A DNA stretch of 64,000 nt from Sphingomonas_O sp046153865 (lineage in GTDB: Bacteria > Pseudomonadota > Alphaproteobacteria > Sphingomonadales > Sphingomonadaceae). The notes under the pieces were generated by a model, which worked only from the letters and a program-made list of their open reading frames with translations, had not been told where the DNA came from and made no database searches. Made by a program: the position numbers and the translations under genes. The stretch is taken from NCBI GenBank assembly GCA_046153865.1, contig JBJXFA010000056.1, forward strand, positions 1-64,000. Direction: 5' to 3'. This document shows positions 1 to 7,689 of this stretch, piece after piece. The first letter of the stretch is position 1. Every line of letters starts with the position of its first letter.

Positions 1-1
1 T

Positions 2-427
2 GAGAAAGGCGGACTCACGCAAAGCCGCGAAGACGCTAAGGAAGAAGGGGAATTGGTTGCGCTGTCGCGCGTGGTGGAAACGAAACCAGTTGGTCCGGGC
101 AAACGCCGTTACGCCAATGCCGTCGCGCTGATCGAGACCAGGCTCGAACCACCTGCCCTGCTTGCCCGGCTCAAGATGATCGAACGCATTCATGGTCGCC
201 GCCCCGGTCGCCGCTGGGGCGACCGGGTGCTCGATCTCGACATCATCGGCTGGTCGGGCGGCATCTGGGCCTCGCCCGGACTGGCGATCCCCCACCCCGC
301 CTTTCGCGAGCGCCGCTTCGTTCTCGGCCCCCTCGTCGAAGTCGTGCCGCGCTGGCGCGATCCCGTCACCGGCCTCACCGCGCGGCACTTGCTCGCGCGC
401 CTTGACCGCAAGCGGCCCCGCGCATAG
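2..427 (+). CDS. folK: FolK (HPPK), 3' part
   Basis: C-terminal part of 2-amino-4-hydroxy-6-hydroxymethyldihydropteridine pyrophosphokinase, which pyrophosphorylates the pterin in folate synthesis (cytosol). The family signature RRWGDRVLDLDII is present, followed by LAIPHPAFRERRFVLGPL, as in all HPPKs. The frame is open from base 2, so the gene enters from the left edge and its N-terminus is not visible. Residues encoded by about 2-52 do not resemble HPPK; there the DNA matches a Sphingomonas-type intergenic repeat (see findings), so a TTG at 53 could instead start a truncated product. Identification of the C-terminal half is firm; the integrity of the gene is not. Confidence 0.85.
   Translation, partial: EKGGLTQSREDAKEEGELVALSRVVETKPVGPGKRRYANAVALIETRLEPPALLARLKMIERIHGRRPGRRWGDRVLDLDIIGWSGGIWASPGLAIPHPAFRERRFVLGPLVEVVPRWRDPVTGLTARHLLARLDRKRPRA
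14..50. repeat. Intergenic-type repeat in folK frame
   Basis: The stretch starting TCACGCAAAGCCGCGAAGAC and running into GCTAAGGAAGAAG resembles a short dispersed repeat that I remember from intergenic regions of sphingomonads and other proteobacteria. Here it lies immediately before, and in frame with, the recognisable HPPK sequence. The family assignment rests on memory, not on a search. Confidence 0.4.
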
Positions 428-452
428 GTGCGAGCGCTTCCCAAGCGCATGT

Positions 453-528
453 GGGCTCGTAGCTCAGTCGGTAGAGCAACGGACTTTTAATCTGTAGGTC
501 CCGGGTTCGAATCCCGGCGAGCCCACCA
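453..528 (+). tRNA. tRNA-Lys (anticodon TTT)
   Basis: Full cloverleaf: acceptor GGGCTCG (453-459) pairs with CGAGCCC (518-524). The D arm is GCTC/GAGC, the anticodon loop CTTTTAA at 484-490 carries anticodon TTT at 486-488, and the T arm contains GGTTCGAATCC. The CCA end is encoded (526-528). It lies 25 bp behind folK on the same strand. Confidence 0.97.
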
Positions 529-530
529 CC

Positions 531-653
531 GCGTAGCGCGCACGCCGATAGCGCAGCGATCGTCGAGACGCGCAAGCGCGGCCGACGGCTGCAAGCCGAT
601 CGACGGCGTGGCTTTGCCACGACGCTTGCCGAAAACCACCGCACGCGCTACGC
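531..653. repeat. Inverted-repeat element
   Basis: GCGTAGCGCG at about 531-540 is repeated as its exact complement CGCGCTACGC near 644-653. Inside is a hairpin CGTGGC-TTT-GCCACG, around 606-620. The core (about 595-629) is similar to 51505-51536 in this same window, so it looks like one copy of a dispersed palindromic family. No coding sequence is seen here; it could also end the tRNA-Lys transcript. Confidence 0.55.
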
Positions 654-662
654 CACCCCCGT

Positions 663-820
663 GACAGGTGCCTCGCTTCGCCGCGGGGTGAAAAGGGAAG
701 CCGGTGTAAACCCGGCGCTGTTCCCGCAACTGTGACCGGCGAGCTGCGCGCCATCATGCCACTGGGAAACCGGGAAGGCGGCGCAAAGTATTGACCCGGG
801 AGCCAGGAGACCTGCCTGTC
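663..820 (+). promoter_or_regulatory. Cobalamin (AdoCbl) riboswitch
   Basis: All landmark segments of a B12 riboswitch are present in order: closing stem GACAGG (663-668) with CCTGTC (815-820), GGGTGAAAAGGGAAGCCGGT, the CCCGCAACTGTGACCGG segment, CCACTGGG, and the B12 box AGCCAGGAGACCTGCC at 801-816. A small hairpin follows (835-839 with 852-856), then the GAGGAG ribosome binding site of btuB at 905-910. It should repress btuB and the gene behind it when adenosylcobalamin is plentiful, most likely through access to the ribosome binding site, since no U-rich terminator is visible. Confidence 0.97.
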
Positions 821-917
821 GCGGTCGGTCCTTTGTCCGTGCGGGAAGACGCGGACGATCGGGGGAGCACCCTCGCGTGACGACATCGGTATGTTGTTAC
901 GTTTGAGGAGAATACCT

Positions 918-2735
918 GTGTCCCGTTCGAAAACCCTGACGGCAGCGCTTGCGCTGCTTCCCGCCGCTGCCTTCGCGCAGCAACCCGAAATTGTCGTCAC
1001 TGCAACCGGCGTGCCGCAAAGCATCGCCGAGGTCGGCCAGGCGATCACCGTCATCGATCGCGCAACAATCGAAACGCGCCAGACCACCGTGCTGAGCGAT
1101 CTCCTCGCGACAACGCCAGGGGTTACGGTCTCGCGGACCGGCGGCATCGGCAGCGTCACCAGCGTGCGCATCCGCGGCGCAGCGTCGGCGCAAACGCTGG
1201 TTTTGATCGACGGCGTGCGGGTCAACGATCCGTCCGAGCCGGCGGGCGCTTTCGATTTCGGCCCCGTGCTGGCTGGGTTCGTCGATCGGATCGAAATCCT
1301 GCGCGGACCCAATGCCGTCGCCTGGGGCAGTCAGGCGCTGGGCGGGATCGTCGCGATCACGTCCCGCCCGCCCGCCGATACGCCCGCGCTCGATCTCAGC
1401 GCCGAATATGGCGATTATGAAACCGCACGCGCGACGGCCTCGGCAAGTTATGGTGTGGGTCCGATTTCGGCCCGTTTCGGCGGCAGCTACGCCCGCACGG
1501 ACGGCGTTTCGGCGCGCAGCGCGGGGACCGAAGCTGACGGGTTCGAACAATATGGAGCCAATGGCCGCGTTGGCGTTGCGCTTGGCGACGCTGTCGCGCT
1601 TGACCTGCGCGGCTATTACACGCGCAGCAAAAACGCGTTCGACAGCCCGTTTTCGGCGGGCGATACCAACGATGAAGCGGTCGCCCGTCAGCTGATCGGC
1701 TATGCCGGGCTGACTGCCAATCTGTTCGACGGTGCGCTGGCCAACCGCATCGGCGTTTCGCACGCCCGGATAGACCGTGCCTACACTGGCGGGTTCGATT
1801 TCGAAGCGCATGGCACCAGCAATCGGGCCGAATATCGCGGCGATGCGCGGTTCGGCGAAGCGGTCCGCGGCGTCTTCGGGGTTGAATATGAAGCGACGCG
1901 CCTGCGGACCTTCGACGCCTTCAGCGGCACTGACATCCGCACGACGGGCATCTGGAGTGCCTATGGTCAGCTGCTGGTCAGGCCGCTTGCCGGGCTGAAT
2001 CTGACCGGCGGCGTGCGCCACGACGAGCACCGCACGTTTGGCGGCAAGACCACCGTCGGCGCGAACGCGGTGTTCACCGTGGCGAACACGACACTGCGGG
2101 CCAGCTATGGCGAGGGATTCAAGGCCCCCTCGCTTTCGCAGCTCTTCGGCTTCGGCGGGAGCACGGACCTGCGCCCTGAAGAAACCCGCAGTATCGACAT
2201 CGGGATCGAGCAGCGCCTGATCGACAACCGGCTGCGCGCATCGATCACATGGTTCGATCGGCGCTCGCGCAATCTGATCGTCAGCAATCCGGCGACCTTT
2301 CAGCTGAGCAACATCGCCCGCGCCGAGGCCGATGGCATCGAGTTCGAGCTTGCCGCCCGCCCGGTGCCCGCGCTGACGTTGACAGCCAACTACAGCTATG
2401 TGCGCAGCATTGATGCAACGCCGGGTGGCGCGAACGAAGGGCGCGATCTCCAGCTCGTTCCGCGCCAGCACATGAGCGCGTCGGTGGATTGGGTCCGCGA
2501 TCGCTTCACGCTTGGCGCGACCATCCTCGTGGTCGGCGACAGCTTCGATAACCGCGCCAATACCGTGCGCATCGACGGCTATGCGACTGCCGACATCCGC
2601 GCCAGCGTTGCGCTTGGCGAGCAGTTCAGCCTGTTCGGCCGGGTCGAAAATCTGTTCGACGCGCAGTATGAAACCGTGTCGGGTTTCGGCACTTTGGGCC
2701 GCAACGGGCACGTCGGCATCAGGCTCGCATTGTGA
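918..2735 (+). CDS. btuB: BtuB-type TonB-dependent cobalamin receptor
   Basis: Outer-membrane TonB-dependent receptor of about 605 residues, expected to import vitamin B12. GTG at 918 is chosen because GAGGAG (905-910) sits 7 bases upstream and it gives a clean signal peptide ending AAAFAQ. An upstream ATG at 891 would add residues that spoil the signal. The mature protein begins with a TonB box (EIVVTAT), then a plug domain with IRGAASAQTLVLIDGVRVND. A 22-strand barrel should follow, ending in an aromatic-rich C-terminus. The riboswitch directly upstream and the length, typical of BtuB (about 600), fix the substrate. It is first gene of a likely operon with the membrane protein 13 bases downstream. 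Confidence 0.93.
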   Translation: MSRSKTLTAALALLPAAAFAQQPEIVVTATGVPQSIAEVGQAITVIDRATIETRQTTVLSDLLATTPGVTVSRTGGIGSVTSVRIRGAASAQTLVLIDGVRVNDPSEPAGAFDFGPVLAGFVDRIEILRGPNAVAWGSQALGGIVAITSRPPADTPALDLSAEYGDYETARATASASYGVGPISARFGGSYARTDGVSARSAGTEADGFEQYGANGRVGVALGDAVALDLRGYYTRSKNAFDSPFSAGDTNDEAVARQLIGYAGLTANLFDGALANRIGVSHARIDRAYTGGFDFEAHGTSNRAEYRGDARFGEAVRGVFGVEYEATRLRTFDAFSGTDIRTTGIWSAYGQLLVRPLAGLNLTGGVRHDEHRTFGGKTTVGANAVFTVANTTLRASYGEGFKAPSLSQLFGFGGSTDLRPEETRSIDIGIEQRLIDNRLRASITWFDRRSRNLIVSNPATFQLSNIARAEADGIEFELAARPVPALTLTANYSYVRSIDATPGGANEGRDLQLVPRQHMSASVDWVRDRFTLGATILVVGDSFDNRANTVRIDGYATADIRASVALGEQFSLFGRVENLFDAQYETVSGFGTLGRNGHVGIRLAL

Positions 2736-2748
2736 AAGGGATTACGAT

Positions 2749-3336
2749 ATGGCCATCGCTAAACAGGGGTCTGACGCTATGAATGGTTTCGATGCCACCA
2801 ACACCGGCCGGGCGGCGCTGCTCTGGTCGGCCATTCTCGGGCTCACCGCGCTTGTCGGCAGCTACGCCTTTGCCTGTGTTTTCCCCTTCGCCGCCATTGC
2901 CGCCGTCGCCGCTTTGACCCTGTCACGACGCGAAGCTGTTGCCGTGGTCGCAGCAACTTTTGCCGCAAACCAAATCGTGGGATTCGCCTTCTTGGGCTAT
3001 CCGCATGAGGCCACGACCTATGCTTGGGGTGGCGTGATCCTGATCGGCGCAGGCGCGGCGCTGATTGCAGCAACGGTGATTGCGCGACTGAGAAAACTGC
3101 CTTCGCTCTTGCAACGCCCCGCTGCCCTGCTCGGCGCGATCGTGGCATACCAGATCGCCATGTTCGCCGGGGCCTGGGCACTCGATGGTTTCGCCAGTTC
3201 AACGCCCACGATCGTCGCGCAGGTCGCGCTGAACGATGCCCTTTGGTTTGCCGGACTGTTCGCAGTGCGTGTCCTTCTGGGCCGACTTTGGGCGACCCGC
3301 TTCGGCAGCCTTGATTTGCAAACCGCGCGAGGCTGA
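2749..3336 (+). CDS. Small membrane protein, BtuM-like candidate
   Basis: Predicted inner-membrane protein of 195 residues with about five to six hydrophobic segments and short loops. ATG 2749 follows AAAGGG with good spacing; ATG 2779 is an alternative. It lies 13 bases behind btuB and so under the same cobalamin riboswitch. Position, size and topology fit BtuM, the solitary ECF-type cobalamin permease of Gram-negatives. BtuM is known to use one cysteine to bind and decyanate cobalamin, and this protein has a cysteine at residue 43 in YAFACVFPF. I do not recognise the family with certainty; any other small permease induced by B12 limitation is possible. Confidence 0.6.
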   Translation: MAIAKQGSDAMNGFDATNTGRAALLWSAILGLTALVGSYAFACVFPFAAIAAVAALTLSRREAVAVVAATFAANQIVGFAFLGYPHEATTYAWGGVILIGAGAALIAATVIARLRKLPSLLQRPAALLGAIVAYQIAMFAGAWALDGFASSTPTIVAQVALNDALWFAGLFAVRVLLGRLWATRFGSLDLQTARG

Positions 3337-3338
3337 CG

Positions 3339-4172
3339 ATGGACGTAGTCGCGTCGTGGCGCAGCCATGGCGGCACGCAGGGCGTCTATCGCCATGCTTC
3401 GGCATCGACCGGTACCGACATGGTGTTCGCGGTGTTCGTGCCCGATCACGCGCCGGACACGCGCCTGCCTGTGCTCTGGTATCTTTCCGGCCTGACCTGC
3501 ACGCATGCCAACGCCATGGAAAAAGGCGAATACCGCGCGGCCTGCGCAAAGCTTGGTGTGATCCTCGTCGCGCCGGATACCAGCCCGCGCGGCGAGGGCG
3601 TGGCGGACGATGCGGCTTATGATTTCGGTCAGGGAGCTGGCTTTTACGTCGATGCCACCCAGTCGCCATGGTCGCAGCATTTCCGCATGCGCAGCTATAT
3701 CGAAGACGAACTTCCCGCGCTCGTTGCCAACGAATTCCCGGTCGATATGGCGCGCCAAGGCATCTTCGGCCACTCGATGGGCGGCCACGGCGCGCTGACC
3801 ATTGCTTTGCGCAATCCCGATCGTTTCCGCAGCCTCTCGGCCTTTGCGCCGATCGTCGCGCCGCTGCATTGCCCATGGGGCGAAAAGGCACTCATTGGTT
3901 ATCTCGGCGAAGACCGTGCGGCATGGCGCGCCTATGATGCCTGCGCGCTGATCGAAGACGGTGCGCGCGTGCCCGAAATCCTTGTCGATCAAGGCGGTGC
4001 GGACAATTTCCTCGCCGAACAGCTCAAGCCGCACCTGCTCAACCGTGCGTGCGACGATGCGGGCATCGCGCTCACGCTCCGGATGCACCCCGGCTATGAT
4101 CACAGCTATTATTTCATCTCCAGCTTCATGGCCGATCATATCCGCTGGCACGCCGAACGCTTGAGCGCGTGA
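3339..4172 (+). CDS. fghA: S-formylglutathione hydrolase
   Basis: Cytosolic serine hydrolase of 277 residues that splits S-formylglutathione to formate and glutathione, the last step of glutathione-dependent formaldehyde detoxification. The esterase D family hallmarks are LWYLSGLTC near residue 50, nucleophile Ser146 in GHSMGGHGAL, Asp222 in DQGGADNFL and His255 in HPGYDHSYYF. Length matches the family (about 280). It starts 3 bases after the membrane protein and overlaps the next gene by 4 bases (GTGA), so it belongs to a tight operon; the partner formaldehyde dehydrogenase is not in the window. Confidence 0.95.
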   Translation: MDVVASWRSHGGTQGVYRHASASTGTDMVFAVFVPDHAPDTRLPVLWYLSGLTCTHANAMEKGEYRAACAKLGVILVAPDTSPRGEGVADDAAYDFGQGAGFYVDATQSPWSQHFRMRSYIEDELPALVANEFPVDMARQGIFGHSMGGHGALTIALRNPDRFRSLSAFAPIVAPLHCPWGEKALIGYLGEDRAAWRAYDACALIEDGARVPEILVDQGGADNFLAEQLKPHLLNRACDDAGIALTLRMHPGYDHSYYFISSFMADHIRWHAERLSA

Positions 4173-4777
4173 CCCAGTCGGCTCCGCTGATCGTCGGCCT
4201 TGGCGGCACGATGACGTCCAACAGCTCGTCCGAACGCGTGATGCGGCATGTTCTCGCGCAATGCGCAGCGGCCGGAGCCGAGACCTTGGCGTTTGACGGC
4301 ACGGCGCTCGACATGCCGATGTATGGCTATGGCACGCCGCGCACTGAAAAGGCGCTGGCCCTGATCGACGGGTTGCGGCGTGCCGATGGCATCGTCCTGT
4401 CGTCGCCGGGGTATCACGGCACCGTCTCGGGGTTGATCAAGAACGCGCTCGATTATGTCGAGGACATGGCGAAAGATACGCGGCCCTATTTCGAAGGGCG
4501 GGCGGTCGGCCTCGTCGCGGTTGCGGCGGGCTGGCAGGCCACAGGCACCACGCTCGCAACGATGCGCAGCATCGTCCATGCCTTGCGCGGCTGGCCGACG
4601 CCGATGGCGGTCACGGTCAATTCGGCGATGCCGGTGTTCGGCGAGGGTGGCACGATCGCGGATGCCGCGCTGCGCAATCAGCTTGATATCCTCGCGCGCC
4701 AGGTGACGGGCTTTGCCCGCATGCGCGCGCTCGATGAACTCGCGCAGGCCAGCTCGGCAGCCGAGGCGCGCGAATAG
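4169..4777 (+). CDS. NAD(P)H-dependent FMN reductase family protein
   Basis: Flavodoxin-like fold protein of 202 residues. The phosphate-binding loop lies in GGTMTSNSSSERVM, and the flavin-contacting motif is SSPGYHGTVSGLIKNALDY, typical of NADPH-dependent FMN reductases. It probably reduces FMN or a quinone-like acceptor in the cytosol. The GTG start overlaps the stop of fghA by 4 bases, indicating translational coupling. The physiological substrate cannot be read from sequence. Confidence 0.85.
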   Translation: MTQSAPLIVGLGGTMTSNSSSERVMRHVLAQCAAAGAETLAFDGTALDMPMYGYGTPRTEKALALIDGLRRADGIVLSSPGYHGTVSGLIKNALDYVEDMAKDTRPYFEGRAVGLVAVAAGWQATGTTLATMRSIVHALRGWPTPMAVTVNSAMPVFGEGGTIADAALRNQLDILARQVTGFARMRALDELAQASSAAEARE

Positions 4778-4816
4778 CGCTTGACGCGCAGGCCACCACG
4801 GCCGACGATCCCGTTC

Positions 4817-5170
4817 ATGAGCAGCATCCCGCCCGATCCGATGGCCATGTTCCGCGACGCGGTCACGCAGTGGGAAAAGATCGCGAATGACTGGGGCAGC
4901 CAGTTCATGGCACGGCCCGAGACAACCGAGGCGATGCACAATGCAACGACGTTCGCGCTCAAGGCGCAGCAGGGCGCGCAGGAGGCGATGACGAAACTGC
5001 TCGCTGCTGCGAACATGCCGAGCAAGGCCGAGGTCGAAGCCATTTCCGGTCGGCTGACCGACATCGAAAAAACGCTGGCGCGGATCGAGGCTGCAATTGC
5101 TGCACCTGTTGCCGCAGCAGCGCCGCAGCAAAAGCCCAAGCGCACACGGACACCGACACCGCCGAAATGA
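4817..5170 (+). CDS. Short PhaE-like / phasin-like protein
   Basis: Protein of 117 residues, helical with a coiled-coil-like middle (ISGRLTDIEKTLARIEAAI) and an Ala/Pro/Lys-rich tail (PKRTRTPTPPK). ATG 4817 is preferred to an upstream ATG that would add a proline-rich extension. It overlaps phaC by 4 bases (ATGA). Class III PHA synthases act as PhaC-PhaE pairs, and PhaE ends in such a heptad helix, but known PhaE proteins are about 350 residues. This is therefore either a minimal PhaE subunit or a phasin-like granule protein. The tail resembles the basic linkers of phasins. Confidence 0.65.
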   Translation: MSSIPPDPMAMFRDAVTQWEKIANDWGSQFMARPETTEAMHNATTFALKAQQGAQEAMTKLLAAANMPSKAEVEAISGRLTDIEKTLARIEAAIAAPVAAAAPQQKPKRTRTPTPPK

Positions 5171-6234
5171 GCGACACGGCCGACCCACTCGCCATCGCCC
5201 GCACCGAGTTTGAACGCGCGATGCAGCGCAACATCAAGGGGCTGGGCTATTTCGGTTCCCCCGATCCGGTGCTCGGCGCAACGCCCAAGGATGTCCTGAT
5301 TTCGCGCGGTACGCTGCGGCTCTATCACTACCGTCCGCTCGTCGACGAGGTGTTCCGCGTGCCCGTCCTGCTCGTCATGGCGACGACCAACCGCGGTTAC
5401 ATCTTTGACATGGTGCCGGGCCAGAGCTTTGTCGAATTCCTGCTCCGGCAGGGATACGATGTCTTCATGATAGATTGGGAAGCGCCGACCCCGGCCGAGC
5501 GCGACCTCGCCATGGAAGATTACATCCTCGATTTTCTCCCCGCCTGCGTCGCGAAGGTAAAGGACGTGACCGGCGAGCCTGACGTGAGCGTCATCGGTTA
5601 CTGCTTCGGCGGCGTTCTCGCGCTGCTCTGGGCGGCGCTGCACCCGCAAGCGGGCCTCAAAAACCTCATCACCTTCACCGTGCCATTCGATTTCAGCAAA
5701 ATGGAAGCCTTTCAGGCCTGGTCGGACAAACGCTTCTTTAATGTCGATCAGGTCGTCGCAACCTTCGGCCAGTGCCCGGCCGAAATGCTCTACACCGCGT
5801 TTTCGATGCTCCGCCCCGCCGGGCAGATCGCAGGCAATGTCCGGTTATGGGACAATATGTGGAACGACGAGTTCGTCAAATCCTACCGGATGTTCGACCG
5901 CTGGGCGACTGACATGCTCCCGCTGGCCGGCACCTATTTCAAGCAGACGACCGAACAGCTGATGTGGGACAATGCGCTCTGCCGGGGCCGGATGACAGTC
6001 GGCAGCCACACGGTCGATCTATCAAACATCACCGCGCCGTTCCTGCTTGTGACGGCCGAACATGATCACATTGTCCCCGCCGCCGCCTCGGCCGGGCTGA
6101 CGGATGCGATCGGTTCAGCCGACAAGCAGCATATCGTACTTAAGGGCGGTCACGTCAGCCTCGTCGCCGGGGCAAACGCCGTTCGGCGGCTGTGGCCGCA
6201 GCTCGATCGCTGGCTGGGAGAAAAGAGTTTGTGA
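5167..6234 (+). CDS. phaC: Class III poly(R)-hydroxyalkanoate synthase subunit PhaC
   Basis: Polymerises 3-hydroxyacyl-CoA into PHA storage granules. It has 355 residues, the length of class III PhaC (about 355), versus about 560-600 for classes I and II. Catalytic triad by position: Cys146 in the lipase-like box GYCFGG, Asp300 in TAEHDHIVP and His329 in KGGHVSLV. The Asp-His spacing of 29 equals that of the Allochromatium enzyme (D302/H331). The start overlaps the PhaE-like gene, supporting a two-subunit synthase; the stop overlaps the next gene (GTGA). No phaA, phaB or depolymerase gene is nearby. Confidence 0.93.
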   Translation: MSDTADPLAIARTEFERAMQRNIKGLGYFGSPDPVLGATPKDVLISRGTLRLYHYRPLVDEVFRVPVLLVMATTNRGYIFDMVPGQSFVEFLLRQGYDVFMIDWEAPTPAERDLAMEDYILDFLPACVAKVKDVTGEPDVSVIGYCFGGVLALLWAALHPQAGLKNLITFTVPFDFSKMEAFQAWSDKRFFNVDQVVATFGQCPAEMLYTAFSMLRPAGQIAGNVRLWDNMWNDEFVKSYRMFDRWATDMLPLAGTYFKQTTEQLMWDNALCRGRMTVGSHTVDLSNITAPFLLVTAEHDHIVPAAASAGLTDAIGSADKQHIVLKGGHVSLVAGANAVRRLWPQLDRWLGEKSL

Positions 6235-6797
6235 AGACGATTGCGATCAACGGACAAGACATCATAATCCGCGCCTTCGGGCGCGAAGACGCGCTGGCAA
6301 CCGCCACGTTCGCCCAAAACCTGCCCGAACACGATCTGCTTTTCCTCAGTCGTGACCTGAAACACGCGCGGGTGATCGAGGCTTGGTGGCAAGCGGTCGA
6401 TGCGGGCGATATCGACAGTCTCGTGGCCGTTGCGGACGGACAGGTCCTGGCGACGACGGCGGTGGTCCGCGATCCGCTGAGCTGGTCGCCGCATGTCGCC
6501 GAAATTCGCCTGCTGGTGGCCGCGAACTGGCGCGGACATGGCCTGGGTCGCGTCCTGCTCGAAGAGAGCATCCGCCTTGCAGCCGAGCGCGGCGCGACCA
6601 AGCTCGTTGCCCGGATGACGCCCGACCAGCGCGGCGCGATCGCGCTCTTCGAGGAAACCGGCTTTCGCGGCGAGGCGATGCTGCGCGATCAGGTGCGCAG
6701 TCGTGATGGCGCGCTTCACGATCTGGCGATCCTGTCGTTACATCTTGAGCGCGATGCGCAACGCAAAGCGGCTTGGGGATTGGACGCGCCACAATGA
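6231..6797 (+). CDS. GNAT family N-acetyltransferase
   Basis: Protein of 188 residues with the GNAT acetyl-CoA loop in LLVAANWRGHGLGRVLLEES (R/Q-x-x-G-x-G/A pattern) and the following helix, then a C-terminal strand pair ending in ALFEETGF. GTG 6231 overlaps the phaC stop by 4 bases and has a GGAGAAAAG ribosome site; a further-upstream GTG would overlap phaC by 43 bases. Substrate unknown. Coupling to phaC suggests a role linked to storage polymer or acyl-CoA metabolism, which is inference only. Confidence 0.85.
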   Translation: MKTIAINGQDIIIRAFGREDALATATFAQNLPEHDLLFLSRDLKHARVIEAWWQAVDAGDIDSLVAVADGQVLATTAVVRDPLSWSPHVAEIRLLVAANWRGHGLGRVLLEESIRLAAERGATKLVARMTPDQRGAIALFEETGFRGEAMLRDQVRSRDGALHDLAILSLHLERDAQRKAAWGLDAPQ

Positions 6798-6897
6798 CAA
6801 ACGGTCTGGACAATGCCGTGCAATCGTTCACGATACGGGAACCATGGGTGCGCGGCGCGATTAAGGACCGTCCCCGATCGACGGGGAGGAGCCGACC

Positions 6898-7689
6898 ATG
6901 ACGACCGCCGCCAATACTGAAACGATCCAGCCGCCCTCGCCGCTGCTCGCACTCACCGAACTGCCGCGCGCAATTTTTGAGTTCGGCACGCTTCCGTTTG
7001 CAGCACTTCTCACGCAAAGCGCACCGCGCGGCGATGGTCATCCCGTCATGGTTCTCCCCGGATTCGTGACAACCGACATCTCGACCGGACCGCTGCGGCG
7101 CTATCTCGCCAGCATGGGCTATGACGTGCATGCGTGGGAACTGGGTCGCAATCTGGGACCGAAAGCGATCGGCCGCGAGGGCGAAAAGCTCATCGCGCGA
7201 CTCGAATCGATTTACGAGAAGACCGGCCGGAAAGTCTCGCTGGTCGGCTGGAGCCTCGGCGGCATTCTCGCGCGCCAGCTCTCGCGTCGTCGTCCCGAAA
7301 TGGTCCGCCAGGTCATCTCGCTCGGCTCGCCTTTCGTCGGCGATCCCCGCGCCTCGAACGTCTGGCAGGCCTATGAATTCCTGACCGGGCAGCGGCTAAA
7401 GGATCCCGATACGCGCGCGCAGCTGCGTGAAAGCGAAGAAGTCCCGCCGGTCCCGGCGACCGCGATCTACACCAAGGGCGATGGCATCGTTGCGTGGCAG
7501 AACTGCCGCGAACCCGTGAGCGCACATACCGATAATGTCGAAGTCTCCGGCAGCCATTGCGGCCTCGGCGTTAACGGTCTGGTTTATTATGCCGTTGCGG
7601 ACCGCCTCGCGCAGCCCGAAGGCAGCTGGAAACCCTTCGCGCCCAAAGGCATGAGCCGCCTGCTTTACCCTTCGCAGCAGGTGCATTAA
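6898..7689 (+). CDS. Alpha/beta hydrolase
   Basis: 263-residue alpha/beta-hydrolase-fold protein. VMVLPGFVTTD forms the oxyanion region, nucleophile Ser119 lies in GWSLGG, and a late acidic residue (TKGDGIVAW) and His (SGSHCGLGV) complete a plausible triad. No signal peptide, so cytosolic. A strong ribosome site (GGGGAGGAG) precedes ATG. It resembles lipase-like or PHA-oligomer hydrolases. Because it follows the phaC cluster by 100 bp it could act in PHA turnover, but the gap means separate regulation is possible. Its 3' end is overlapped by the convergent DUF2490 gene. Confidence 0.85.
   Translation: MTTAANTETIQPPSPLLALTELPRAIFEFGTLPFAALLTQSAPRGDGHPVMVLPGFVTTDISTGPLRRYLASMGYDVHAWELGRNLGPKAIGREGEKLIARLESIYEKTGRKVSLVGWSLGGILARQLSRRRPEMVRQVISLGSPFVGDPRASNVWQAYEFLTGQRLKDPDTRAQLRESEEVPPVPATAIYTKGDGIVAWQNCREPVSAHTDNVEVSGSHCGLGVNGLVYYAVADRLAQPEGSWKPFAPKGMSRLLYPSQQVH

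Noticed and set aside
897..2711. 604-codon open frame antisense to btuB
   Set aside because: It mirrors the receptor gene codon for codon, has no signal or domain, and results from GC-rich third-position bias.
3018..4151. 377-codon open frame antisense to fghA and the membrane protein
   Set aside because: Both genes on the plus strand have clear motifs; the antisense product is Arg/His-rich and crosses two genes.
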